Below are positions 25,682 to 36,579 of a DNA stretch of 64,000 bases, piece after piece. The stretch is taken from contig JAGFMI010000002.1 of assembly GCA_021030905.1 (NCBI GenBank), positions 2,542,001-2,606,000 on the forward strand, read 5' to 3'. Under the pieces are notes generated by a model, which was given only the letters and a program-made list of their open reading frames with translations, made no database searches and was not told the origin of the DNA. The position numbers were made by a program, and so were the translations under genes. This stretch comes from Pyrenula massariospora (taxonomy: Eukaryota; Ascomycota; Eurotiomycetes; Pyrenulales; Pyrenulaceae). The stretch's first letter is position 1; each line of letters opens with the position of its first letter.

Positions 25682-26484
25682 TCATAGCCCTCGTGACCTC
25701 CCTCTTCCAGCAGTAGAACCTCTGCCCACTCCGCTTGAGGGCCGCCGCATGTGGCTGGGTGGAGCCTTCCCTCGCCCTCCGGCCTGCGTACCAGCTCCCC
25801 CGTAGCCCGAACCTGGGACCGTTGATGGACCGGTATATGAAGCGCCTCGCCCTGTTCCCCTCGCTCTGCTTCTACCCGCTCCCCTCGAGGCAGGCTTTGG
25901 CGTGGCAGCTTCAGCCCTTCGTCTTGCGTCTTCATCTGCCTGCCGAGCCTTCTCCTCACGGCGCATCTGCTCTTCGATTTCTCTCCTTTCCGTTGCTTGT
26001 TGCTTCGCGATGGTTTCTTGTTCCATGTTCACAATATCTTGGCTCGCCCCCTGCCAAGCGGGGTTCAGAATGACGCGTTGATTGTGCTCCGTCTGCGAGA
26101 GGATGCGCGTCCAAGTGTTGAGTAGGGTAGACGCTGACGACACGGTGTTGTTGACGGTCTGTTTCATCGTAAGACTATCGTGAGACGACAGAACACTTTC
26201 GGACCAACCTTCATGTTAGCCTTTGCTTTATTCAAAGATTCAATGACTCCTTCGATGGCATCGTTGACTTTGCGGACGCTGGAGAGTTCCTCGCGCAATG
26301 CGGCCTGACGGGCCTCTTCTTTCTCAAATAATGTCTCCCCGTCATCTGCGCCGGCCCTGTCCTTTTCAACCTTAGCTTCTTTGCTTGGCTTGGAGGTCGT
26401 GGACGGTGAGGCCCAGAGATCCTCGTCAATGTCATCGTCTAAAGGATCCGCTCGATCATTAGATGGAGAGTTCGAAAAGTCCAT
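25682..26484 (-). CDS. DUO1: DASH/Dam1 complex subunit Duo1
   Basis: Duo1 is part of the DASH ring that couples kinetochores to spindle microtubules. Exons 26484-26209 and 26158-25682 (50-bp intron) give 250 residues. The splice joins KANMK to TVNNTV, restoring the conserved helical core VNDAIEGVIESLNKAKANMK / TVNNTVSSASTLLNTWTRIL / SQTEHNQR. The N-terminus is acidic with a DPLDDDIDEDLW segment. The C-terminal third is coiled (IEEQMRREEKARQADEDARRR) and then RG-rich (RGAGRSRARGTGRG). The ATG start is clear. Divergent from the gene at 26952; the shared intergenic region carries a tandem CGACGCGC. Confidence 0.9.
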
Positions 26485-26951
26485 TCAAAATCTCAGAGTG
26501 TCCGCGCGAGATGTATGTGGTGCGATTAAAGTATTTGAACATTGACCAGGTTATTACAGGCCGGTCGCTGTTCAGGCGTCGACCTTGATTGGCAGAGAAA
26601 CTCCGACGCGCCGACGCGCCGGACGTGGTTGTCTGCCTCTCCAGAAACGGCAGGTTTGGCGAGCGTCAATTTCCAACCTCCGCAACCACAAGCTTTCAAG
26701 GGTGGCTGGTCAGCAAGGGATCCCGCTCATCACTATCACTTCAAAGGGACACATTCCGTGATACTGACATTAATCTTCACTTTTGCTCAATATCCCAAGC
26801 TGCGCATTGTTTGATTATCGTTGTTGTAACTGTCTAAACACCTATGAGTGAACGCATGACCAGAAACGGACGATTTGTGCGCGTTTGCCTCCCACTGAAG
26901 GGTCGTTCACTTTGAGCTCGCTACTCTCCCCTGCTCTGCTTCACATTCTGG
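26485..26951. promoter_or_regulatory. divergent promoter DUO1 / SP-TP-rich gene with tandem CGACGCGC
   Basis: A 467-bp region between two divergent starts. The octamer CGACGCGC occurs twice in direct tandem at 26604-26619. It is close to MBF/E2F-type GACGCG(C) sites, which would suit a mitotic gene such as DUO1. The binding factor is inferred only. Confidence 0.45.
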
Positions 26952-28412
26952 ATGATGGCATCAACTCCGCCACTACGAAACAGTGTTCGCACACCGGGTA
27001 CTCCTCGCCATGGACCCCTCCATGATAGTTATGACCGCGTTTCACCTCCAAGCCGTTTCTCCTCCCGACTCGCCAGCAAAAGACAGGCTCGTAACGTTCA
27101 CTCTACACCCGATCCAGATCAAGTGAAGGCCCGACCAGGCCGCACTGCAGTGCTCTCCACACCCACATCTAGCCGACGCTCTTCCCAAACTTCGCCTACA
27201 AACCATCTATCCCCTCCACAATCACCGCAATCTTCTCCAAAGCGAAAACCTGTTCGACGTCCTCGGATCCAGTCTCCGACTTCATCGGCTTCCCCAACCA
27301 TGGCCGAGTTTGCGCCGACTGCTCCCGTCCCCGCTGATCCTTCAAAGCAACCTCATTCAAAATTCCTAACCACCACTGCGACCATGGGAACCGGAATGTT
27401 GCCAACACCCATCAAAACCCCAAAGAAGAAGACTGTTCCCAATGCAAGTACTACAGCTCGAGCTCTGTTTCGTGATCAGCCGGTCATAGGAGAAGAGGTT
27501 GCGCCTCCCGCTCGACGGGGCAGGCATGGAAGGAAGTTTAATGGATTCTCTCTGGAAAGCTTTTCGACAGAGAAAGAAGGTGCAGAAGCCCAGATCCAAA
27601 TCTTCACGGACTCCAAGGAGAAGATCCCCGAGCTAGACATGAGCGAAGAGAACCCATTCATAGACCGTCAACAACCTGGTGAACCGTCATCGCGGAAGGT
27701 CAGCGGTGCATCAAAGAGGCGGAAGATCAGCGGCCAGACAAAGAAAAACGACGATGTGGAGAAGGCCTTGAAGGAGGATGGCATCGTTTACGTTTTGTAA
27801 GTCTTGTCGTACACAGCCGACACGTTACTACTCCACCAGTACGGCATATCATTTCATATTTGCTAACAATGGCCTTCTAGCCGTGGCAAGAAAGTTTACC
27901 ACAAATTGCCTGAGGAATCCGAAGAATCTGAAGAGACTGACCTCAACGATCTTGGGCTCACCCAGACATATGCAAATGCCGACCAGCCAGCTCCTTTACG
28001 GAGGGTAAAGCCTTTGACGAGAAGATCCATCAAACCCACCCGACTCTTCCAGACAGAGAAGCAAATTCGTGATCGTGAAGCCGAATTAGAAGATGAGATC
28101 TCGACGGACGTGGAAGGCGTCTCGGATGGCTCTGCGGTTAAGGGTGGGGCAGCCAGAGTCGATGACGAAGGGGTGCCATCCTCACCGCCCCGAAAGTCTC
28201 CTCGATCTAAAAAGGTTAAGAAAGATCTGGTGGAGGCCGGTGCCGAGAAGCCATCCAGGCCCGGAAGAAACCCAGACAACAGTCCTTTTGACTCCTGGAA
28301 ACGGGTGAAGAGCGACGCTCCTACGGCGGGAAAAGGCAAGAAACGAACTTCAGACCATGTTGCCGCTGAAGAGAACACATCATCTCAGGCGAAGAAGATC
28401 AAGTCACGTTGA
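26952..28412 (+). CDS. uncharacterised SP/TP-rich basic protein, probably nuclear
   Basis: Exons 26952-27796 and 27881-28412 (84-bp intron, TGCTAAC branch) give 458 residues starting MMASTPPLRNS. I recognise it as a conserved Pezizomycotina protein but cannot name a function. The N-terminal 120 residues have many SP/TP sites next to basic residues (RTPGTPRH, SPPQSPQSSPKRKP), as in cyclin-dependent kinase substrates. A TPIKTPKKKTVP segment follows, then FNGFSLESF, IQIFTDSKEKIPELD and SEENPF. The exon junction forms VYVFRGKKVYHKLP, the most fold-like part. The C-terminal half is charged, with several KRKK-like nuclear signals, and predicted disordered. Divergent from DUO1 and possibly co-regulated with it. 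Confidence 0.75.
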
Positions 28413-30200
28413 TTACGTAGGTCGTGACAAAGCAAGGCAAGGAGTCGAGCGTGCAGGCTTGCCAGGCAATCACTTTCTGTTCAGCATCGTCACGGTTGCA
28501 AAGGGCAGAAAAGGTTGGATGCTACTGGCGGATGCTCTCCTGTATTCAGAGCTTTATTTTTTATCTTCAAGGGAGTCAGCCTAGCTTGTTTAGTTCAGTG
28601 TCTCGAGCAAGTGTGTTACAGACTGAATAGAGCAATGAATCTACGATAAGGAACCACCGCTGCTTTTTAATTGTGTCTGTTTGCTGTGTTGTGCTCGGGC
28701 AGTTCATAGAGCTTCTACACTCAATTGCACAAGCGTTATGCAACTACCTACCTAGTGTGTCTGCCAGTCATGGATGCCTACTTTTGACTGTTTTATTTTA
28801 TTACAATTTTTACTTTCGATCTTGTTCCTTCCAGCGCAAGGGATTTTCGATGTGCTAGAAGATACAGGCATACCTATAGAATTACTCTAGTGGAACACCG
28901 TTTGCTCCTACTGTCCTTTATCTGCTGTTGTTTCGTAGAAAGAGATTTAAAGTCTTCATCGAGCCGATTTGATGTCCTCATTATCAAATCATACTATTTA
29001 TCTATGAATGAGGCAGTAGTACTAAGTTTCTATTTGTATCGATTGATCACATCTCTGGAGGAATAAAAGCCTCCATCCCGACGGTCGTCCATCCCTCAAG
29101 ATACACGAGGCCATCAAGACACCGGGGAACGAGGTGTCGTCCTTCCCCTAACAGTCCCCTCCAGAAGAGAATTAGCAGACCGTTTCGAGCCCAAGTCTCA
29201 AATAACACACCCCCCTGAGACTTAGAATCGAATGTCGGTGATCACGACGTAGTCCCCGAGGCTCTAGTTTTCTGATCGTTTTGCGTTCGCGCCTGACGCC
29301 GGGCATCTGCTTGCTGGACTTGAGGGTTCCGACCTGTCGAGAAGACAAACCGCGCACAGCAACATCCATGTGGGTCCAGTCCTCGACGATGCGGGAGAGA
29401 GGGGGGGATGGAAGCGAAGGCATGGGGCTGGTCTGGGTGGATCGCTGTGTGGGAGGTTATGCTTGATGAGGCTGAGGTAATGTGCGATGTCTCGGGACGT
29501 TGCGGCCGTAGAGTGTTGGTTTTGGGGGGAGATTGCAGTGTAACTTGCAATGTACTATTTAGAGAACAGGTGGATTTTCAAGAGGATAGAGGAACGAAGA
29601 ATAGAGGTTCAACATGAAATGAGAGATTGTTTGAGGGCAGATGCATGGTAACTTTGTGCGTTCAGCGTCTGGTACGCTATGAGCCCGCTCCATGACGGCG
29701 ATACTGCAGAAACGAGTCCTTTGAGGCGCTCTTCAGAGAGATAATGTCTTATCGCACATGCGAAAGGAGTCGACCAAGGTGGACCTTTGATCCGTGGGGT
29801 ATTACGAGGAAGTTTCATCTCGGAACATTGTTGGATGTCGGTCTTCGATGCACGAGGGCGGCATAGCAACAACTACGGGTGCAGGGCACCGGATTGTATT
29901 CGGCACGCTACCCGAAACATGGACGATATCCCCGAAGGCTGCGGCGTAGGTCGTTCTCGTGTACTTTCTGGCGAATGCATCATCCGTTGTATTCTGTGTA
30001 CCATTTTGGCCAAGTTGGGGGCTGTGGCAGGCGAGGGACGATTGTCACTGCGTGACAATCCTGAAGCCATACATGAAGACGGATCATACTTTAAAAGACT
30101 GCTTAAGGAAAATGACTGCCGCTCCTTCTATGCATCGCGTTGTTTCGCTGGTGAAGGCTCTAACTTAGTTTGTTAGAAGGAGGCTATGGATAGGTGGGGG
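28413..30200. other. gene-poor stretch
   Basis: About 1.8 kb between two convergent genes. Open frames such as that on the minus strand around 29172-29550 show no recognisable motif. No RNA gene or repeat seen. Confidence 0.5.
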
Positions 30201-31386
30201 CTATGAAACTTCCTCTCCACCCCTGACGTGCTCCGCCGCAAGCTTCTCGATCTCATCCAGCTCCCAGATCTGAATGTGACACTTGCCCTCGATCCTACAT
30301 GCGGTAGCGAGCTTCCCGTCAGCAGCGACAGCATGCCACACTCCGATCACCGGATCTCGCAAATCAAAGAGCCACTCTTCCCGCTCCCAATCCCATACCT
30401 TCAGCCTGCCTTCTCTAGCACCCGCCGTGACTGCGAACCTCCCGATCTTGACTATTGATCGGACGGGAGTTGATTCATGTGCAGTAAGGGTCTTTATCAG
30501 GCTCCCTTCTTGCGTCCAGGTTCTGATTGTCCCATTCTTTCCGCATGTGACCAAATTCCCATCAATATCGGAGAACTGGGAAGTGATGATCGCATGAGCT
30601 TGACAAACTGCGACAATTTCTCTGTGTCACTCAGAGTTAGTGAACCCAGAAAAATCTCCTGCAGGGGAGGGTTTTCACTGTACCCGTCACTCCAGTTCCA
30701 GATGCGAAATTCTCCGGTTCCACCTCCAGCGCGAAGTAAAGAACCATCAGGGCTGAACGTCAGGACGGAGACGTAGCTGGAGTGACCCTCAAGGATCCGA
30801 ATACAAGCTCCTGTAGCAAGATCCCATATCCTCACGGTGTTGTCATGGGAGCCTGAAAATAATCGGTCGTTATGACTGACCACTCTGCAGACCGAGCCAG
30901 TATGTGCCCGCAGAATGCGAGTTGGCTCTTCCATTGGTCGGCTCCATAATTGTATCAGACCATTTTCGCATCCGGAAAGAAAGGTCGAGCCTTCGTCGTC
31001 TAGGAACAAGGCACGATTTACAGGACCAGTTGAAACTTCACGAATAGGGGTACTATTTAATGCTGTCAGTTGAGACCAAGAGTTCGAATCTTACCAGGTA
31101 ATCGCTCTCACCCGCTGGCCAGATCCCATAGTCGCATTCTTTGGTCTTTTCCGGCAGTCAGTATGAGATTCAGCGTCGGGTGAATGGGCGCATCCCATAT
31201 CTCCCCTACGTCAAATACAGCCTGATTGTTCGAGCATAGTTGACCATGGTTGTGTTGGCACTCCGAGCAGTGCAGACTATGGACAATTGTCGTGGAACTG
31301 CTTGCAGCAACGATGTATTTGTCGGTCAGACGGAAACCGATAATCATGAAAGGGGACTCAAGTTGATAGGTAATGGAAGGCTTCAT
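30201..31386 (-). CDS. WD40-repeat protein
   Basis: Exons 31386-31112, 31052-30684 and 30621-30201 (introns 59 and 62 bp) give 354 residues, about the size of one seven-bladed propeller. Blade endings are visible in order: MRLWDLASG; GLIQLWSR; TVRIWDLATG preceded by VCRVVSHNDRLFSGSHDN; FRIWNWSDG; TIRTWTQEG; LKVWDWEREEW; and a last IQIWELDEI. The splices were chosen because they restore blade continuity (SDG-EIVAVCQAHAIITS). The N-terminal segment has CSECQHNH, odd for a WD40 protein. There is no fused domain, so it is probably an adaptor; the partner is unknown. Confidence 0.8.
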
Positions 31387-32291
31387 TATGGTGCAGGAGG
31401 GGGCTCTGTTTGTTGATGATCTGTGGTGATGGTCGTAGGATTTACATAGCTGTAGCCTTGAGCGGCACAGTACAGCATGTCACCTGAAGCGGCGCAGCAA
31501 AAGCAGCCCTAGAGCGGCAGGGTAAGTGGGCCTTGAGAGGATACATCTCGAATATGAGTAGGAATTCGAGTACAGAAAGAAATTAACGTAGAAAATCTAC
31601 GAAACGGAAAAGCAGAGGTTTCTTGTTTTTGTGTAATGTTAAAGAGAGGTGCACTCTAAAAATTTTGATCCAGGCAGAGAGGGAGGCAAGTATGAGGATG
31701 CTAGAGAGCAGGGAGCAGAGGGTGAAGTGTGAAGGTCAAAAGCTGACGGCGTGGGAGTAGGCGGTGCGAAAGGTGATAGCGTTGAAGAGGGAATACGAGA
31801 GTATTGCGCGGAATGCGGATGGAGAGACGGGGTCAGTAAACGGTTCTGAAAAAATTGGCGTAGAATGAGCTACTTATTACTATTCGACGCGGAATTTGTG
31901 GAACTCTTGAGATAGAGATACGGTAATTCTGCGAGATATCCCTAGTATTTTTAGGCATTACACAAGTGGGAGACTTAGGCCCCTCGAGGCAGATATCAAA
32001 AAGCCGTAGCGCATCAAAATGTCAACCGGGTGAGCGCGAGTAATGACAGTGAGATGCGCCACGACTCTTAGACCTAGTCTTTACTTGGATTCAATCGTCT
32101 CGAAATGAAGAGCCTTCTTAAAGCGATTCTCATACTATTTTCAAAATCATCGCTAGCGTTTGCCGACCTCGCTGGCTAATATTTAGGCTATACAACACGC
32201 GCAGCAATGACCAATTCCTGCTCTACTTGTCCAACCAATAAAGCACATCCCACGACCGGCACCGGATTTCTACATTAGCGAAAATGGCTTG
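31387..32291. other. gene-poor stretch with a coiled-coil-like relic
   Basis: About 0.9 kb. Apart from the relic at 31665-31868 (listed separately) nothing was recognised. Confidence 0.5.
31665..31868 (+). pseudogene. coiled-coil-like coding relic with internal stop
   Basis: In one frame the text reads as a charged helix: QAEREASMRMLESREQRV, then KLTAWE, a TAG at 31758-31760, then AVRKVIALKREYESIARN, and a TGA at 31866. Heptad-like Glu/Arg/Leu spacing continues across the stop, which suggests a former coding exon. The family is unknown. Confidence 0.25.
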
Positions 32292-33578
32292 TCACGTCAT
32301 ATCCGATTGCACATTAATATCCGTCTCCACCCTGATCGTCTTCGTGTCCGTGCGCGAATGTGCTGATCTCGGCGGACGCTGGGGCTGGTCTCGCAATGGG
32401 ATCTCGTCTTCGGAGCCGACAACGCCATATCTCCCGTTCTCGTGTCCGGCGAAGGCGATCGCGTTGTGTTTCCCGTAAGCGCCGAAAGCGTTGGAAGACG
32501 CGCTGCTGCTGAAGGTGCTCGATTTTTTCGTGCCCAACGGCGATGACTTCGAAGTCAGTATTTTGGTTCGCTGGCGTAGAGTGCGTAATAGAGGGAGGAA
32601 GGCGGGGAGATTCGCGATGACAGCAGCGAGGTTGCGCTCCACGGTGTTGCAGATGAAGAGAGGGCGAAGCGCCCAAGACAAATCGGGCTTGAAGAAATCC
32701 TTGGTGTAGCAGCCGAGGCGAATGAGGGAAATGACCAAAACGCTGTTGAGGCACATTAATATCCGCGAGGTTATACAAGTATTGTCCTACATGGCACTTA
32801 CATGAGCCCAGATCCGGTCAGAGCAATGATGCCGAGCTTCTTCTTGCGGCTCATCTGGACCCGTGCCAGGAAATACATCGGCGCCAGTCCGTAGAAGAGG
32901 TCGGTGACGATGAATAGACCTGTAGGAAACTGTAAGCAGGCAGACAAGCTTGAGCGTAAGGACCCATACTCGTGAAAACATAGAGAGAAGTAACCAATTG
33001 CCGCCTGCTCGCAATCGTTCCCGGCACTTCAGGCTTCCATAGCTTTTCCAAAGGATTAGCCTGTAGGCCCCAGAGCAACAATTGGAGAAAACTCGCTATC
33101 ATGGTGATAGCGATCAACGCATAGGTTGCACGCCGCAAATGTTTGTGGGTCCGTTGAATAAGAGCGAGGATGAAGAAGCAGATGGAAATCTGAACGCTCC
33201 ATAGGGCAAGGCAGGCTACAAGGATACTGAACTGGCCCCACATGCGGAAATTTCTCTCTTGATCCCTCGTGAGAAACTGAAGATGCCGGCCGAGCCCATC
33301 TTTCACACATACGTATTCAATGGCATTACCAATCAGGTTGAACGTCTATCAACATTAGTAAACGGAGAAACTGAGTCAGCGGAGTATCTTGCCAGACTGA
33401 TAATGATGAAATAATCATCAAGGCCAAGCTTGATTTTACACGCAAGTTTTGTTGCTATCCGTCCGAAGGTGGCTAGGATCACAAGAACCGTAAAGATAGA
33501 GGTAACAATGATAACTTGTTGACCTTTATCGATGTCCTTCAGTTCGGGATTGAATGGGATCGACGATCCTTGCGGCAT
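32292..33578 (-). CDS. fungal rhodopsin-domain (Pth11-like) integral membrane protein
   Basis: Exons 33578-33393, 33345-32970, 32919-32802 and 32742-32292 give 376 residues starting MPQGSSIPFNPELKD. About seven hydrophobic segments are spread through the first 270 residues, including VIIVTSIFTVLVILATFGRI, ISICFFILALI, and the segment GIIALTGSGLI-VLVISLIRL made by splicing. The family hallmarks GLDDYFIII after the first span and VERNLAAVIANLPAFLPLL near the last are present. The cytoplasmic tail is Ser/Arg-rich. Such proteins are often GPCR-like sensors, but many have no assigned ligand. The first intron (33346-33392) appears to be GC-AG (CTG|GCAAGA), since no GT donor gives the right phase. 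Confidence 0.8.
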
Positions 33579-35004
33579 GATGTGCTTTATTGATCAGACT
33601 TTTCTTTTTAAGAATCACGCCGTGGACATACGGCAAGGCGACGGTGACTTTTCGTAGACGATGACTATGAAGCGACGGTCGATGGCATTGTCAATCCTGA
33701 TCTAGTAGCCGAGTGGATAACTAGTAAAGTCAAGTAACATTTGGCTCCGGACCGAGCCCAACAAAAGCACTCGAGTCTGCTGCAAGTTTGCAAAAGAAAT
33801 TTCGAAATTTCATTTCCCCTTCAGTCAACAGGAAAGACGCCCAACGGCAGGTCAGCTAACTAGCCATGAAGCAGCTAGGCGGCGAGGCGAGATTTAATCG
33901 ATCAACAAGATCAGAGGTAATACAATGAAGACATGATAGAGTTGCTCGAAGAGTTCCGTACGCCGTAATCACTATACATCAACACCATTCGCAGAAAAGC
34001 TCCGTGCAGCATCCAGAATTAGCGACCATGTTATAGTTCGTACATCGATGTGAGTAATCTCGTATTCCGCACGTTTCATGTGGAGCGGCTGATGCAGAAG
34101 AGCGTTGCTGGGCTGATCTCTGACCCTATCATGGAGCAAGTTCCTAACAAGGCATGTTCTCCAGCCGTCCGCCTCCTCTTCTTGATCAGAAGGGTTTCCG
34201 CTTCGCGGTCCGATGAGAGAGAAAGCTTACTGGGCATAAACTTAAGTCTGTGGGACATGACCAGGATCTCATCCCTCCGCCCCCTTGTGCTTGCGAACAG
34301 TCAAATGGCTGTGGCAGGACAGTGTTGGGGGCGAGCCTTGCCCACGCGGTGATTGTGCAACCCCAAAAGCCAGTGGCAAAGAGATTAGCAGTTGCACAAC
34401 CATCGTGTGAGGGTTCGAGACTGACGACAGTTCTCACGCCGACCTCATCTTGCGTTACTGCAGAAGCGAGACTCGTCTTAAACGGAGGTAGTTCTGATAG
34501 CCACACGGCCAAGGCTTCGCGATTAGCGGGTCGCGCCGGAGCGAACTGCTTTCTATTAAATACAGTACTTGTATTGTAAATCGCTCCGTTCTAAAGCATT
34601 TAACTAACGGCTCACGTATTCTGGCGAACACGACCTTCTCAGTTTTCCACATGGCGACCCGCTTTCGTTCTTTGCGCCACATAATATGGGATATGCCAAA
34701 GCAGGAAAGAACTTTTGCTTATGCAGCTTGCTGGTGGTTAACGTAAGCTGAAATTTTGCATCTAGGGGGCTCAATGCCTCCGCTATCGGCACACATTCCT
34801 TCATATTCTTTTTTCGTATCAAACGGGTCAAAGCACCATTGAACGTTTGCAGCAAAGTGATTCTAATCCCTGAAGCGCGCATATCGAGCTTCTTCCGAAA
34901 TGCACGGCTATCCAACCACCCGCACCTCTCGCCTGGCGGAGTCGGCATACAGCTCGCCGTGCACACACAGCGGTTCTGGCCCCCATCCCAACACGGACCC
35001 GTAG
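33579..35004. other. gene-poor stretch
   Basis: About 1.4 kb. A tRNA A-box-like TAGCCGAGTGG occurs near 33706 and a B-box-like GGTTCGAGACT near 34410, but no complete tRNA can be built around either. No gene supported. Confidence 0.45.
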
Positions 35005-35586
35005 GCAACGTTCCTGGTTACCGCTCTCTCCATTCTCGCGGCCATTGGCCACAACCTAAAGACCGTGCTCGAGCGAGGGGTGCCGTGAGACGAAGATCAG
35101 GACCCGTTTGGCCACATTATGCAGTCACAGTACATGCGCTTCCTCGGTGCCTGCTTCCACTGTGTGATGGAGAGCTACAACGCACTTCTGAGCAGGCAGG
35201 ACTACCAAAACTTGATCCCTGCGAAGAGCATTGCCCTTCTTACCCAGAACTACGAGCTGCAGATCAGAAGTCGCGTCAAGCATCCTAATTCGGTGAATGC
35301 TATGCTTGACCCAGTTCGTTAGGTGTACATAATTTATACTAGTACATGCTTATATTAACTTCTTCACAGCTGATTGCTGCGTGGGGGGAGGATCGGATCG
35401 ATGCAGATCGCAACAGCGGGACGACCTCGCTTTTTTCACTAACAGTAGCAAGTTATCATTACCGAGGTCAAAGGTTCGGCCGTGTACATGGATGTCAAGG
35501 CTCGGCCTGTTGAGATCCATACGCTTAGAGGTGGGTGGGCGAAATTATTCGAAGGTTTCACCGAGAATTGGAAGAGGACAAGGTAG
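35005..35586 (+). pseudogene. hot-dog (4HBT-type) thioesterase-like pseudogene
   Basis: The text reads as one thioesterase-like protein in two exons (35005-35292, 35370-35586; intron 77 bp with TTAAC branch and CACAG acceptor). Exon 1 reads LERGVP, a TGA at 35086-35088, then DEDQDPFGHIMQSQYMRFLG and IALLTQNYELQIRSRVKHPNS. Exon 2 reads LIAAWGEDRIDADR / GTTSLFSL. Then there is a frame slip with a TAG at 35446-35448, after which QVIITEVKGSAVYMDV and GGWAKLFEGFTENW run to a stop. D-PFGH is the usual catalytic-side motif of the family. Both stops fit C-to-T changes on one strand (TGG to TGA, CAG to TAG). So I infer at least three lesions and no functional product. Confidence 0.65.
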
Positions 35587-36579
35587 CTGAAGGAGGACTG
35601 GGATAGCAAGCATCTCAGACCCAAAGGCAGCAAAGTATCTGCAGTCTCAAAATTAGGAGCGAACTTGTTTCTGCGTGTCCTGAGTTTCTGGCCTTGTGGG
35701 CCTGGTTTGTGACCAAATTCACGAAGCGTTTTCTGGTAATCTAACCGGCTTTTACCCCTGTAGACCAATGAACTTTGCCGTCTCTTTGAGTAAATTCAAT
35801 AGGCAATGGGATTTAGAATAGCAGCATTGGTTCATTGATCTTTCAAAAGGCTTGACGGCGGTCAAAAGCACCTAAATTGTCAGTGAATGGTTAGGGAGGT
35901 CTTGGCAAGAAACTAGGAAGGGTTAAGGTTCCCTCATCGGAAGGTACAAACTAGCTTTTTACTCGAATGAGGAATTTACCACCTTCGGGCTGCTTCTAAA
36001 GTTTTAGAATGAAAATATGGTTTGAAGGTTTTGTACGTAGATTTCATACAGACGAACTCAGCCATAGATTGGAAGTGTTTCTGTATCCGAAAATGATCCC
36101 TGCAATCCCGCAGATGGAAAGTATAAGCTTTATGAAGAGAAACGAGTAAGATGGAGGGCATCACGGCATTGTAATACCGAGCAGGATAGGTACAAGGTTG
36201 CCTGAAGAGCAAACTGTTCGAGAATCGTATTGCGCAAATAAGCGAAAATGCCAACCTTTTCAGCTCAGAGTGGAGACCCTGCAAGGGTCAGATCCTCCAG
36301 CCAGGTCATCTGCGGCGTGGACGCAGGGGAGCACGCCTGCGCCGCTGATGTTTATGTAGTCCAGAAAAGGTAACCCGATCTCTTTAAGAATGACATGGGT
36401 GCCGGCAAGCGTAGATATTAATTGAAGTCGGGAAGGATTTCATGTATGAAACGGTCAAGACCGCCTATTTCTGATCGACGCAAACTTCTGCAGGATGACA
36501 TGCATTTGAAGGCACTAGGTCTTCGGTGGGGCTAGAGCTCCAGAAAGGTCACTATCCCACCCAAGCTCAATACTTATTG
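35587..36579. other. gene-poor stretch
   Basis: About 1 kb with no recognisable gene. At about 36310-36350 a short GC-rich palindromic segment (GGCGTGGACGC ... GCGCCGC) stands out from the AT-rich surroundings. Confidence 0.45.

Noticed and set aside
33700-33770. tRNA-like A-box TAGCCGAGTGG
   Set aside because: No GGTTCGANNCC B-box at the right distance and no acceptor-stem pairing.
34365-34425. tRNA-like B-box GGTTCGAGACT preceded by AGCCAGTGGCAAAG
   Set aside because: The A-box lacks its leading T and the flanks do not pair as an acceptor stem.
34186-34512. Minus-strand open frame of about 108 codons with a fairly protein-like composition
   Set aside because: No recognisable motif, no ATG-led exon structure and no neighbouring exons; left as unexplained.
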